64,000 nucleotides of DNA. Source: Shinella yambaruensis (GTDB lineage Bacteria > Pseudomonadota > Alphaproteobacteria > Rhizobiales > Rhizobiaceae). Below, piece after piece: positions 50,312-59,324 of the stretch. The number at the start of each line of letters is the position of its first letter. The first letter of the stretch is position 1. Position numbers and translations under genes: made by a program. Location of the stretch: contig NZ_JALJCK010000003.1 of the NCBI RefSeq assembly GCF_022899355.1, forward strand, positions 248,001 to 312,000, written 5' to 3'. A model generated the notes under the pieces. It made no database searches. It had not been told where the DNA came from and worked only from the letters and a program-made list of their open reading frames with translations.

Positions 50312-51526
50312 TCAGGCCGCCGCCAGCGCCTCGCGCGCCTTCGGCACCGGCTTGAACGTCATGGCGATCAGGAAGGCGCCGAGGCCGATGCCCCACGAGC
50401 CGACATAGAGCCAGGTATAGCTGGCGAAGGTGTCGTAGATCAGCCCGCCGGCTACCGGCCCCAGCGCCATGCCGAGGCTGCTGGCCATGGCCGTGCCGCC
50501 GATGACGGTGCCCATCATGCGCAGCGGGAAGTTTTCCCGCGCGATCACCGCATAGAGCGGCATGACGCCGGCATAGATGAAGCCGAACAGGCCCGCCACG
50601 ACGTAGAAGGAGGCAAGCCCGCCGGTGAAGACATAGGCGAGCGCGCCGAAGGCCTGCGCGAAAAGGCCGAGCACCAGGATGTGCTTGGCGCCGAACCGGT
50701 CGCCGAGAAGGCCGAAGACGACCCGGCCACCCATGCCCGCGAGCCCCTCGATGCTGTAGATCGAGACGGCGGCGATCATCGGAATGCCGCAGGTGATGGC
50801 ATAGCTCACCGTGTGGAAGATCGGCCCGGAATGGGTGGCGCAGCAGAAGAAGTTCGTCAGGCACAGGATGATGAACTGCGGCGTCTTCAGGATATCGCGC
50901 GTCGTCATGCCGGCCTGTGGCTCGTCGGACGCGGCAAGGCCCTCGCCGCCCGCCTCCAGCGCCGGTGCGCGCCGCACCAGCAGGGATGCCGGGATCATCA
51001 CGACGGCGACGAGGAGCGCGATGATCTGCATCGCGCTGCGCCAGTCGTTGAAGGTGACGAGCCAGGCGGCGAAGGGCGACATGGTCATCGGCGCCATGCC
51101 CATGCCGGCCGAGACGAGCGAGACGGCAAGGCTCCTGTGCGTGTCGAACCATCCCGTCACACAGGCCATCATCGGCGCGAAGACCGCGGCGACCGCCACC
51201 CCCGCCACCAGGCCGAAGACGAACTGGAAGGCAAGGAGCGACGGCGCAAGGCTCGCCGCAAGCAGGCTCGCCGCCAGGAGCACCGAGCCCGACAGCACGA
51301 CCGGCCGCGGCCCCCAACGGTCCGAAAGGCCGCCCCAGACCATGCTGGCGAAGGCCATGGCGAGAAAGCCGACGGTCATGGCGGTGGAAATGCCGGTCAC
51401 CGACCAGCCGGTATCCCTGGCGATCGGCAACAGGAAGACCGGCAGCGAGAACATCGCGCCGATGGCGATGCAGCCGAGGAGGCCGCCCGCGGCCACGATC
51501 ACCCAGCGATAATGCGTATGGATCAT
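50312..51526 (-). CDS. MFS transporter
   Basis: 404 aa, about 12 membrane segments. TM1 is HYRWVIVAAGGLLGCIAIGAM, and the A-motif-like loop SMVWGGLSDRWGPRPVVLSG follows TM2. A matching GRVVFGLLGDRFGAKHILV opens the second half. The family resembles monocarboxylate/oxalate-type or YbfB-like carriers; substrate unknown. ATG at 51526 is preferred over the one six bases earlier because GAGGAG is then correctly spaced. It runs in the same direction as the upstream DUF899 gene, 45 nt away. Confidence 0.85.
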   Translation of the reverse strand: MIHTHYRWVIVAAGGLLGCIAIGAMFSLPVFLLPIARDTGWSVTGISTAMTVGFLAMAFASMVWGGLSDRWGPRPVVLSGSVLLAASLLAASLAPSLLAFQFVFGLVAGVAVAAVFAPMMACVTGWFDTHRSLAVSLVSAGMGMAPMTMSPFAAWLVTFNDWRSAMQIIALLVAVVMIPASLLVRRAPALEAGGEGLAASDEPQAGMTTRDILKTPQFIILCLTNFFCCATHSGPIFHTVSYAITCGIPMIAAVSIYSIEGLAGMGGRVVFGLLGDRFGAKHILVLGLFAQAFGALAYVFTGGLASFYVVAGLFGFIYAGVMPLYAVIARENFPLRMMGTVIGGTAMASSLGMALGPVAGGLIYDTFASYTWLYVGSWGIGLGAFLIAMTFKPVPKAREALAAA

Positions 51527-51571
51527 TGTCATCTCCTCTGCGGCCGCCGGCTGGCCGGGGCCGCGCCCAAA

Positions 51572-52270
51572 TCAATACTGATCGTGCCGCCTTACCCATT
51601 CCATAGGATGGCGAAGGCCGTCCTCGTCGCGGCCCTTCGGCACGAGGTCGAGGAAGTGATAGGCACCGTTCACCATCTCGACGCCGCGCGCGTAGCAGGA
51701 ATAGGTGTGGTACACCTCGCCCGGCCCGCTCCTGTAAAAGACGCTGACGCCGACCATTTCCGACACCGTGTTCGAACAAATCGCGAAATTGTAGTAGGCG
51801 CGCCCCGCCGCCAGTTCCTCCGGTGTCGCGGAGGCCTGGTAGTCGAAGTTGAAGTCGCTGCCGCCCGAGGACACCCACGGAAAGCTCCAGCCCATGCGCC
51901 GCCGGTAGGATTCGATCTTTTCCAGCGGCGCGCGCGAGACCGCCGTGAAGGTCACGTCGCGCTGGCCAAGATGGACCGGAATGCCGTTGAAGTTGTCGGC
52001 CCAGAAGGAACAGGACTTGCAGCCTTCCTGCCAGTCGGGCCCGAGCATGAAGTGATAGACGAGGAGCTGCGAGCGCCCGGCGAAAAGATCCTCCAGCGTC
52101 AGGCCGCCATCCGGCCCCTCGAAACGGTAGGCCTTCTCCACCCGTTCCCAGGGCATCGCCATGCGGCGGCGGGTCAGCGCCTCGCGCTGGCGGGTGAAGG
52201 CCTTTTCCGCGGCCAGCAGCTCCAGGCGGGCTTTCAGCCAGTCCTCATGGGAAACGACTTGATTGCGCAT
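51572..52270 (-). CDS. DUF899 (thioredoxin-like) protein
   Basis: 232 aa. A typical DUF899 protein: helical N-terminus (SHEDWLKARLELLAAEKAFT), then a thioredoxin-like core with LLVYHFMLGPDWQEGCKSCS (paired cysteines GCKSC), VTFTAVSRAPLEKIESYRRR, MGWSFPWVSS and VFHTYS-like C-terminal strand. Function is uncharacterised; a redox role is suggested by the fold. It is divergent from the adjacent two-HTH regulator across 86 nt. Confidence 0.88.
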   Translation of the reverse strand: MRNQVVSHEDWLKARLELLAAEKAFTRQREALTRRRMAMPWERVEKAYRFEGPDGGLTLEDLFAGRSQLLVYHFMLGPDWQEGCKSCSFWADNFNGIPVHLGQRDVTFTAVSRAPLEKIESYRRRMGWSFPWVSSGGSDFNFDYQASATPEELAAGRAYYNFAICSNTVSEMVGVSVFYRSGPGEVYHTYSCYARGVEMVNGAYHFLDLVPKGRDEDGLRHPMEWVRRHDQY

Positions 52271-52356
52271 CGTGAAACGCCTTTCTTCTCTATCGATGCA
52301 CCGAGACTAAGCGGCAGCCGCGGAAAAGCGGGAGTTACAAGTGTGACGGGAATTCA

Positions 52357-53577
52357 ATGGACTCGATGATCACCGCCGCCGCCCGGGCGCTCGCCACCGG
52401 CGATCCGCTCGGCGCGCTGAACCGCGTGGCGCTGCGCGACGACGCGCCGGCACTTGCGCTGCGCGGCATCGCCATGGCGCAGCTCGGCGATCTCGACCGC
52501 GCGAAGGCGCTGCTGAAGAGCGCCGCCCGCGCCTTCGGCCCGCGCGAGGCGGTGGCGCGGGCACGCTGCGTCGTCGCCGAGGCGGAAATCGCCCTCGTCT
52601 CGCGTGATCTCACCTGGCCGGTGAAGGCGCTTTCCGCCGCCGAGGCGACGCTCGCCGCCCATGGCGACCGGCTGAACGCCGCCCATGCCCGGATGCTCGC
52701 CGTCCGTCGCCTGCTGCTGATCGGCAGGCTCGCCGAGGCCGCCGCGCTCCTGGCCGCGATCGATCCCGTCCCCCTGCCCCCGCCGCTTCGGGCCGCGCAC
52801 GCGCTCGCCGCCGCCGGCATCGCGGTCCGCCGGCTGCACACGGCGACGGCCCGCGAGGCCTTCACGCGCGCCGCCGCGGCCGCCCGGCAGGCCGGCATCC
52901 CCGCCCTGATCCAGGAGGTGGAGGACGCCGCGACGATCCTGCAAAGGCCGGCTGCCCGCGCGATCGCGGATGGCGGGGAGCGTCCTCTCCTTCCCCATGA
53001 GGTCGAGACGCTGCTGGCGACCGACAGGCTGGTGGTCGATGCCTGCCGCCACGTCGTGCGCTGCGGCGAGACCACCGTCTCGCTGGCCACGCGGCCGATC
53101 CTGTTCGCGCTTCTGCGCACGCTCGCCGAGGCCTTTCCCGGTGATGCCAGCCGGGAAAGCCTGCTGCTGCGCGCCTTCCGCGCCCGGCAGGCGGACGAGT
53201 CCCACCGCGCCCGGCTGCGCGTGGAGATGGGCCGGCTGCGGGCCGAACTGGAAGCCCTCGCCGAGATCACCGCCACGCGGGACGGTTTCCTGCTGGTGCC
53301 GCGTGACGGACGGACCGTCGCCGTGCTGGCGCCACCGCGTGACGAACCCCATGCCGACGTGCTGGCGCTCTTTGCCGATGGAGAGGCCTGGTCGAGCTCG
53401 GCGCTCGCCATCGCGCTCGGCACCAGCGCGCGCACCGTGCAGCGCGCCCTCGAACAGCTCTGCGCGGACGGCAGGGTGCAGGCGATCGGCCGCGGCCGCA
53501 GCCGGCGCTGGCTGACGCCGACGCCCGGCGCTTTCTCGACACTCTTGTTACTCCCGGGTCCGCTGCCGGGCGATTAG
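52357..53577 (+). CDS. Probable transcriptional regulator with TPR-like N-terminus and C-terminal HTH
   Basis: 406 aa. Residues about 1-200 are Ala/Leu-rich helical repeats of TPR type (APALALRGIAMAQLGDLDRA). Residues about 225-330 resemble a winged-helix output (RPILFALLRTLAEAFPGDAS, then HRARLRVEMGRLRAELEALA). The C-terminus (about 345-395) is a clear HTH (SSSALAIALGTSARTVQRAL, EQLCADGRVQAIG). It probably senses a signal through the helical part. Neighbours are a divergent DUF899 gene and a beta-propeller gene 33 nt downstream, its likely targets. No named family. Confidence 0.65.
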   Translation: MDSMITAAARALATGDPLGALNRVALRDDAPALALRGIAMAQLGDLDRAKALLKSAARAFGPREAVARARCVVAEAEIALVSRDLTWPVKALSAAEATLAAHGDRLNAAHARMLAVRRLLLIGRLAEAAALLAAIDPVPLPPPLRAAHALAAAGIAVRRLHTATAREAFTRAAAAARQAGIPALIQEVEDAATILQRPAARAIADGGERPLLPHEVETLLATDRLVVDACRHVVRCGETTVSLATRPILFALLRTLAEAFPGDASRESLLLRAFRARQADESHRARLRVEMGRLRAELEALAEITATRDGFLLVPRDGRTVAVLAPPRDEPHADVLALFADGEAWSSSALAIALGTSARTVQRALEQLCADGRVQAIGRGRSRRWLTPTPGAFSTLLLLPGPLPGD

Positions 53578-53610
53578 GATCGTCCCATCAACGATCCAAA
53601 GGAGATTGAG

Positions 53611-54243
53611 ATGACCACTTCCAAGGCAGACATCCTGCGCGAATACGGCCCCTTCCCCGGCGTGGAGCAGGTCCACGGCGTCACCTTCGACGGCAAGGCC
53701 GTCTGGTTCGCCTCCGGCGACAAGGTCAATGCCCTGGACCCGGACGACGGCCGCGTGCTGCGCACGATCGACCTTTCGGCCCATGCCGGCACCGCCTATG
53801 ACGGCCGCCACCTCTTCCAGATCGCGGAAGATCGCATCCACAAGATCGATCCCGCCTCCGGCGCGATCGTTTCCACCATCCCCGCGCCCGGCAATGGCGG
53901 CGATTCCGGTCTCACCTGGGCGGAAGGCTCGCTCTGGGTCGGCGAATACCGCAGCCGGCAGATCCACGAGATCGACCCGGAAACCGGCGCCGTCCTGCGC
54001 ACCATCCAGAGCAACCGCATGGTGACGGGCGTCACCTGGGTGGATGGCGAACTGTGGCACGGCACCTGGGAGGGCGAGGAAAGCGACCTGCGCCACCTCG
54101 ACCCGAAGACCGGCGCCGTGCTCGACACCATCGTCATGCCGGCGGGCACCGGCGTATCGGGCCTCGAATCCGACGGTGCCGACCGCTTCTTCTGCGGCGG
54201 CGGCAACAGCGGAAAGATCCGCGCCATCCGCCGCCCGCGCTGA
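53611..54243 (+). CDS. Six-strand beta-propeller-like protein (Vgb/glutamine cyclotransferase-like)
   Basis: 210 aa with at least four repeats built on 'G-x-x-x-D-G-x-x-L-W' strands (GVTFDGKAVWFASGDKVNAL; GLTWAEGSLWVGEYRSRQI; GVTWVDGELWHGTWEGEE), each followed by a DPxTGxVLxTI turn. No signal peptide, so cytoplasmic. AAAGGAG is well placed before the ATG. Likely binds a small ligand or acts as a lyase-like propeller; function unknown. It follows the two-HTH regulator and is probably co-regulated. Confidence 0.75.
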   Translation: MTTSKADILREYGPFPGVEQVHGVTFDGKAVWFASGDKVNALDPDDGRVLRTIDLSAHAGTAYDGRHLFQIAEDRIHKIDPASGAIVSTIPAPGNGGDSGLTWAEGSLWVGEYRSRQIHEIDPETGAVLRTIQSNRMVTGVTWVDGELWHGTWEGEESDLRHLDPKTGAVLDTIVMPAGTGVSGLESDGADRFFCGGGNSGKIRAIRRPR

Positions 54244-54292
54244 GCGTCTTGCTACCGCCGCATTGTCCGGCGCCGAAGCGATGCCGCTTCGG

Positions 54293-55153
54293 CTAGAGCC
54301 CGTGGGTGCCGTCGTAGCCGTTGACCGGCGGCGGCGCCCAGCCTTCCGGCAAAGCCTTCGGCTTGTAGATCTCCACGACCATCGGATAACACGCCGCCGT
54401 GTCGGAGGAATGCTGCGCCGAGCAATCCCCGCCCGGGCAGGCCGACATGCAGCCGAGAAGGTCGATCTCGGCGAAGAACTCCAGATAATCGTCCGGCCGC
54501 ACCGGGCTCGCCTTCATGAAATACTGGCCCGTATCGCGCGTGAAGCCGGTGCACATGAAGACGTTCAGCACGTCGTGCACATAGGTCTCCGCCTCGCGCG
54601 GCGCCATGCCGGTCTTCGCCGCGAAAGCGCGGGTGAGGTTCGAGTGGCAGCAATGGTGATACTGCCCGCCGTGGCTGAGCAGGTTGTGCGTATAGGGATC
54701 GCACCGCGTGCCGATCACGTCATGCACCGCGCCGCCGAACGCGTCGAAGCCGTACCAGTCGAGCGTATCGTGCGTGATGGTCGCGATGGGGCGCAGATAG
54801 GGGAAATTGGAGAAGAGCTGGTCGCCGAGGCCGACATGGGTGCCGGCGAGCGCCCGCGTCTTGCCCGTATAGAGCCGCTCCTTCAGGTCATTGGCATTGA
54901 AGAGGTTGAGGTCTCCCACCTGCGGCCCCTCGCTGCAGACGATGCGGCAGAAATGTCCCGCCGGCACCGACCAGGTCGCCGCCTCGCGCGGCGGCACGAC
55001 GACCGTCTCGACGAGCGCCAGATCGTCGCGGAGCGCACGATAGGCGGCAAGGTCGGGGCGCGGCAGGGTCTCGACCGGGTAGCAGATCACCGGCTTGACC
55101 GCCTTGCGGGCCGCGGCGTCGCCGGGCGCCGCCGTGATGGGCGTGGGCTTCAT
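54293..55153 (-). CDS. DUF1989 (urea carboxylase-associated / carboxyguanidine deiminase-like) protein
   Basis: 286 aa. The DUF1989 core is plain: VVVPPREAATWSVPAGHFCR, GPQVGDLNLFNANDLKERLY, CHSNLTRAF near 190 and DVLNVFMCTGF, plus a Cys-rich end CMSACPGGDCS. Family members include the CgdA/CgdB carboxyguanidine deiminase subunits. This one is longer than those (usually about 200-240 aa) and stands alone, with no urea carboxylase or partner gene. It may be a deiminase acting on another substrate. GGAG lies upstream of the ATG. Confidence 0.82.
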   Translation of the reverse strand: MKPTPITAAPGDAAARKAVKPVICYPVETLPRPDLAAYRALRDDLALVETVVVPPREAATWSVPAGHFCRIVCSEGPQVGDLNLFNANDLKERLYTGKTRALAGTHVGLGDQLFSNFPYLRPIATITHDTLDWYGFDAFGGAVHDVIGTRCDPYTHNLLSHGGQYHHCCHSNLTRAFAAKTGMAPREAETYVHDVLNVFMCTGFTRDTGQYFMKASPVRPDDYLEFFAEIDLLGCMSACPGGDCSAQHSSDTAACYPMVVEIYKPKALPEGWAPPPVNGYDGTHGL

Positions 55154-55381
55154 CTCTCGTCTCCATGTCCTGTCGCCGCGCCGTCCCCGGCCTCGCGAAC
55201 CAACGGCGACTATAGCCGCTTCGCACCGCCTGTCAGCCGCCCTTTCCGACGCGGCACGCCGCGATACATGCGAATTTTTTCGAGGAACCTTGGCGCGCCG
55301 CCGACGCCCGGCTGACGGCCGCAGGCAGGGCGCAATTCGGGCGCCACGGGCATTGTCGCCCGGGCGCCCTTTGCACCACGC

Positions 55382-55741
55382 TTACTCGTCCCAGGCCTGC
55401 ACGACCGTCTGGCGGACGATGAGCCCGTCGGAAAGCTCGAGGATCGCCGCGCAGAAAACGCGCGTGCCGTCCGGATAGGCACAGGCCTGCGTGAAGGCGA
55501 GCCGGCTGCCCTCGGCGATCGTCGTATCGACCTGGTGGGTCATTGCCCGGCTGCAGATGTCGTCCCAGAAGGTGGCGATCGCCTGCCTGCCGCGCACGTC
55601 GCGCGGCTTGCTCGGCGGGTTGTTCCGGTCGATGACGCGCACGACCGCGTCGTCGGCATAGAAGCTCGCCAGCATCTTGCCGTCGCGTCCTTCGATGGCT
55701 TGCTTGATCGCCGCGCCATCCACGGCCTTGGTCCGAAGCAT
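55382..55741 (-). CDS. SnoaL/NTF2-like protein
   Basis: 119 aa alpha+beta cone fold of the nuclear-transport-factor-2 type: an N-terminal helix (AIKQAIEGRDGKMLASFYADDA), VVRVIDRNNPPSKPRDVRGR, FWDDICSRAM, then strands SRLAFTQACAYPDGTRVFCA. Such domains bind small hydrophobic ligands or act as isomerases; role here unknown. AAGGAGG five bases before the ATG. Precedes the end of the DUF1989 region by a 228-nt gap and follows an exported AhpD-like gene on the same strand. Confidence 0.8.
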   Translation of the reverse strand: MLRTKAVDGAAIKQAIEGRDGKMLASFYADDAVVRVIDRNNPPSKPRDVRGRQAIATFWDDICSRAMTHQVDTTIAEGSRLAFTQACAYPDGTRVFCAAILELSDGLIVRQTVVQAWDE

Positions 55742-55790
55742 GTCGTCCTCCTTTGGCCGCCTGTCGCGGCGACGGGAATTGCAGCGCCGC

Positions 55791-56270
55791 CTAGGGCGCC
55801 GTCTTCGCCATCCGGGCGGCGCGGGCGAGGATATCGTCCGTCTCCTGCCGGAATGTCGCCGGATCGACCTGCAGGCCGTTCAGCACCGTCGACCAGTGCC
55901 GCACGATCGAGGCCATCGCCACCGCCTCGCGGATCTCCTCATCCGTCGCGCCGTTCAGCTTTGCCGCCGCCGTGTGGAAGTAGACGCAATACTGGCAGGG
56001 GATCTGCGACGACACGGCGAGCCCGAGCAGCTCCTTCGTCTTGCCGTCCAGCGCCGTATCGGGATTGAGCTGCAGCGACTTGAACTCGGTCCAGGCGCCG
56101 GCAATGCCGACCGCCGGGAAAGCCTTGAACATGACGGGCACCTGGCCGAGCGTCGCCTCGATGTCCTTGTAGGCGGCCGCCGAGCCGTCGTCGGCGTGCA
56201 GCGGCGCGGCAAGCGCGATACCCGCCGTCAACGCGGCGGCAAAGATCAAGCATGTCCTGATCGGTGTCAT
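55791..56270 (-). CDS. Exported carboxymuconolactone decarboxylase/AhpD-like protein
   Basis: 159 aa. An N-terminal signal peptide (ICLIFAAALTAGIALAAPLHA-type, cleaved near 25) precedes the AhpD/CMD fold. The redox motif is IPCQYCVYFH (CxxC plus His), followed by AAAKLNGATDEEIREAVAMA. AhpD-like proteins are thiol peroxidase partners or lactone decarboxylases and are usually cytoplasmic, so export is unusual. ATG at 56270 follows GGGAGACAGG. Confidence 0.82.
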   Translation of the reverse strand: MTPIRTCLIFAAALTAGIALAAPLHADDGSAAAYKDIEATLGQVPVMFKAFPAVGIAGAWTEFKSLQLNPDTALDGKTKELLGLAVSSQIPCQYCVYFHTAAAKLNGATDEEIREAVAMASIVRHWSTVLNGLQVDPATFRQETDDILARAARMAKTAP

Positions 56271-56403
56271 TTTCCTGTCTCCCTCGGCTCTTCCCTCCGG
56301 CGACCGCCGCCACGGGGAATGCATGCCGCCACCCTAGGATCTTGCCGTTCGCGCCGCTTCGCCCGAAAGCGCCATGCCGCGCATGGCTCTGCCGGGCCAG
56401 CGG

Positions 56404-57957
56404 TCAGCGGTCTTTCTGGCCGGCGGAAAATGCCGCCGCCGCGGCGCGCGAGCCAAGGTCGAGCTTGGTGAGGATGTTGGCGACGTGGCGCTTCACGGTG
56501 TGCTCGCTCAGCGCCAGCATGGCGGCGATCGCGGGGTTGCTCATGCCATCGGCGACGCGGGCGAGGATTTCGCGCTCGCGCGCGGTCAGCACGGCGAGCG
56601 ACGGTCCGGGGCCTTTCTTCGGCACTGCGGGTTCCAGGTGCTGCTCGGCGACCACCAGGACGATCTCCAGCGGATGGCTCCGGCCTTCGACCTCCATCAC
56701 GCCGCGCGCGGCGAAATGCAGGCCCGAGCCGGCGCTCAGTTCCCCCACAAGCGAGGAGGCCATGATCTCGCCGGATCCGGCCAGGCCCGCGATACGCTCG
56801 GTGACCTGCACTGCAAGCCCCGTCATCGTCTCGCCGCCGATCTCGATTTCGCCGACATGCACGCCCTGCGCCAGGGCAAGCCCGAGCGCCGCACCGGCAT
56901 CCCTCAGCGCGAGCGCCGTGCGGGCAGCGCGGGCCGGGCCGTCGAAGCGCGCGACGAGCCGGTCGCCGTCCCAGCGCAGACACCGCGCCCCCAGCCGCTC
57001 CGCCGCGGTGAAGGCCGCGGCCTGAAAATCCTCGGTACACTTCGACCATGCCCGATCCCCAAGACGGGAGGCAAGCCGCTCCGCGCCGTCGATACGCGCC
57101 ACCAGAAGGGCGGCAAGCACGCGGTCGGCCTCCGTTACCGGCCGCGCGCCGGTCAGGAACTCCTCGACCTCGTCCGCGATGCGGTCAACGTCGCCGGTCC
57201 AGACCGGATGGTCGCTGCCGGGTATCTCGACCAGCCGGGCACCGGCGATCCGCGCCTTGAGGTAACGGCTGCCATCGGGGCTGACATGGGCGTCGTTGCA
57301 GCGATGGATAAGCAGTGTCGGAACGTTCACGGCCGGCAAGGCGCCACGCACGTCGATCGCGGCATTCATGCGCGCCAGCGAGATCGCGGCGGCAGGGCTT
57401 GCCGACAGGCGTTCGAAGCGTGCCCACCACGGGGCGAAACGCTTATCGTTCACCAGTCGCGGCGCAAAACTCTTCAGCGTGGCGCCACTGCCCCAGCCTG
57501 CATCCAGCACCCCCATGAATTGCTCGAGCGCCGTCTCGTCCATCACCGAGCTCTTGAAATGCGCATAGCCGCCATAGAGGATAAGGGCGCGCGTGCGCTC
57601 CGGGCAGGCGGCGGCGAAGAGGATCGCCATCGGCACCCCCTCGGAGACGCCGAGGATCGCGGCCCGGCCGCTCCCGGCGGCGTCCATCACGGCGCGCACG
57701 TCATCCATCCGAGCCTCGATATCGGGCAGCGCCGCGGCATCGACCGGGTCGGAGAGGCCGGTGCCGCGCTTGTCGAACTGGATCACGCGTGAAAATGCCG
57801 AGAGCCGCTTCAGCAGGCGGCTGTAGCCGGGATCTTCCCAGTTCAGTTCGAGGTTGGAGATGAAGCCCGGCACGAGGACGAGATCGAGTGCGCCCTGGCC
57901 GACGACCTGATAGGCGATGTGGAGGTTCCCGCTTCTGGCATAGCGCGTTTCGAGCAT
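56404..57957 (-). CDS. Alpha/beta-hydrolase - cyclase-like - LuxR HTH fusion protein
   Basis: 517 aa in three parts. Residues about 5-265 form an alpha/beta hydrolase: oxyanion region [15 protein letters not shown], nucleophile elbow [10 protein letters not shown] and late SDHPVW with His. Residues about 275-440 are a class III nucleotidyl cyclase-like domain ([38 protein letters not shown]). Residues about 450-515 are a LuxR-type HTH ([40 protein letters not shown]). The first metal-binding Asp of the cyclase core is replaced ([10 protein letters not shown] in place of FTDIVGS), so cyclase activity is doubtful. Probably a ligand-responsive regulator. GTG at 57963 is an alternative start. Confidence 0.85.
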   Translation of the reverse strand: MLETRYARSGNLHIAYQVVGQGALDLVLVPGFISNLELNWEDPGYSRLLKRLSAFSRVIQFDKRGTGLSDPVDAAALPDIEARMDDVRAVMDAAGSGRAAILGVSEGVPMAILFAAACPERTRALILYGGYAHFKSSVMDETALEQFMGVLDAGWGSGATLKSFAPRLVNDKRFAPWWARFERLSASPAAAISLARMNAAIDVRGALPAVNVPTLLIHRCNDAHVSPDGSRYLKARIAGARLVEIPGSDHPVWTGDVDRIADEVEEFLTGARPVTEADRVLAALLVARIDGAERLASRLGDRAWSKCTEDFQAAAFTAAERLGARCLRWDGDRLVARFDGPARAARTALALRDAGAALGLALAQGVHVGEIEIGGETMTGLAVQVTERIAGLAGSGEIMASSLVGELSAGSGLHFAARGVMEVEGRSHPLEIVLVVAEQHLEPAVPKKGPGPSLAVLTAREREILARVADGMSNPAIAAMLALSEHTVKRHVANILTKLDLGSRAAAAAFSAGQKDR

Positions 57958-58124
57958 CTTCACGAAACCTCTCCGTAGGGATGCATACCTTACCAGAACA
58001 CACCATCGGGAAAAATCCGCCATGCACGCCGCATCGCGAGGGGACATTCGTCGGCGGCGGCGCTGCAACAGCCGCGGTCGAGGGCAAGGCCGTTCTGCGA
58101 TCCGTCCGCTTCTCCGAGGAGCCG

Positions 58125-59291
58125 TCAGTTTTCGATCGACGTGCCCCGCCCGTCCCACCTGAGCAGGAAGACGTCCGCCCGCGGCATGCCATCGCCGTCC
58201 TCGCCGCCGGCGATCAGGAGGCCGCCGGGCACGGCGAAGGAGGCGCCATAGGCAAGACCGCGCGGCAGCCGTCCGGCAAGCTTCCAGCTCGTCCCGCCAA
58301 GCACATAGACCTCGTCGCGCCAGCCCTTCTTCAGGCCGTCATGCGCGAACCAGCGGCCGGCCTGCGCATTCGCCCTGGCACCCGGGAAATTCGTGCCGCC
58401 GGCAAGAAGGACATCGCCGCCGACGATGCCCGCATAGGCACCGGCCACCCCTTCCTGCCGCTGCCCGGACAGGACCGGCGGGAGATCGGCCAGCTTCGTC
58501 CAGACGGCGGACGCTCCCTTGATCTCGACGCGCTTCACCTCCGGCGTGCGCAGGCCGGGCTTGATTTCCCCGCTCATCACCAGGAACCGGCCATCGCCCT
58601 CCGCCACCAAAGCGGGGTCGCAGTTCGGCAGGTACGGATTGTCGCCGAGCGAACCCCAACGGTTGGCGGCAGGGTCGTAGACCAGCAGCTTGTCGTTCCA
58701 CCGGTACGCCTTCGGCTCCATACCCATATAGGACGCGACGAGTGCCCGGAAGCCTTCCGGATCCGCCTCCTTGTCGATGGCCCCGGTCTCGGCGAGGTAG
58801 GTGTCGAAGAGCGCCTTGTTGTAGCCGCCGACAAGGACGATGCGGCCGTCGCCGAGCGAAACGGCCTTTGCGCCGGAAAGCCCGACCGGCGTCTTCGTGT
58901 CGCGCTTCGACCAGCGGTCCGATTGCGTGTCATAGGCATAGACCGTGTCGAAGATGATCGGGGACCGGGCGTTCTCGGCCGCTTTCCCATTGCCGCTGAA
59001 CAGGTAGATCGTCGTCGCGGAAACGGCGACGGCCGCGCCGTTGGTCACGGGGCCGATAAAGGGCGCGCGTTTCTGCCAGCCCGCGGCCGGGGCGGAGAGA
59101 TCGAGGGCGTAGAGGTCGGTTCCGGCCGAGCCGAGACCGACAAAGGCCATGTCGCCGACGCGGGCGGCAACGCCGTTCTTCACCGGGGCGGGCAGGTCCG
59201 GCCAGGTTTCAGCGGCCATGGCCGCCCCCGTCGACAGGGCCAGGACGGCCAAGCCCGCCCGGAGCGATCGTGTCGGCATGGAAACAGGCAT
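58125..59291 (-). CDS. nanM: N-acetylneuraminate epimerase NanM (sialic acid mutarotase)
   Basis: 388 aa, exported (signal peptide about 1-26, ending GAAMA). Six kelch-type repeats of the NanM propeller are visible, e.g. [52 protein letters not shown] and [20 protein letters not shown]. NanM converts alpha- to beta-N-acetylneuraminate in the periplasm, speeding uptake. GAGGAG lies six bases before the ATG. It is 33 nt downstream of a nanE-nanK fusion in the same direction, confirming a sialic-acid pathway. Confidence 0.9.
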   Translation of the reverse strand: MPVSMPTRSLRAGLAVLALSTGAAMAAETWPDLPAPVKNGVAARVGDMAFVGLGSAGTDLYALDLSAPAAGWQKRAPFIGPVTNGAAVAVSATTIYLFSGNGKAAENARSPIIFDTVYAYDTQSDRWSKRDTKTPVGLSGAKAVSLGDGRIVLVGGYNKALFDTYLAETGAIDKEADPEGFRALVASYMGMEPKAYRWNDKLLVYDPAANRWGSLGDNPYLPNCDPALVAEGDGRFLVMSGEIKPGLRTPEVKRVEIKGASAVWTKLADLPPVLSGQRQEGVAGAYAGIVGGDVLLAGGTNFPGARANAQAGRWFAHDGLKKGWRDEVYVLGGTSWKLAGRLPRGLAYGASFAVPGGLLIAGGEDGDGMPRADVFLLRWDGRGTSIEN

Positions 59292-59324
59292 GCATTTCTC
59301 CTCTCCTTCAAAGACCGTTGCCGC

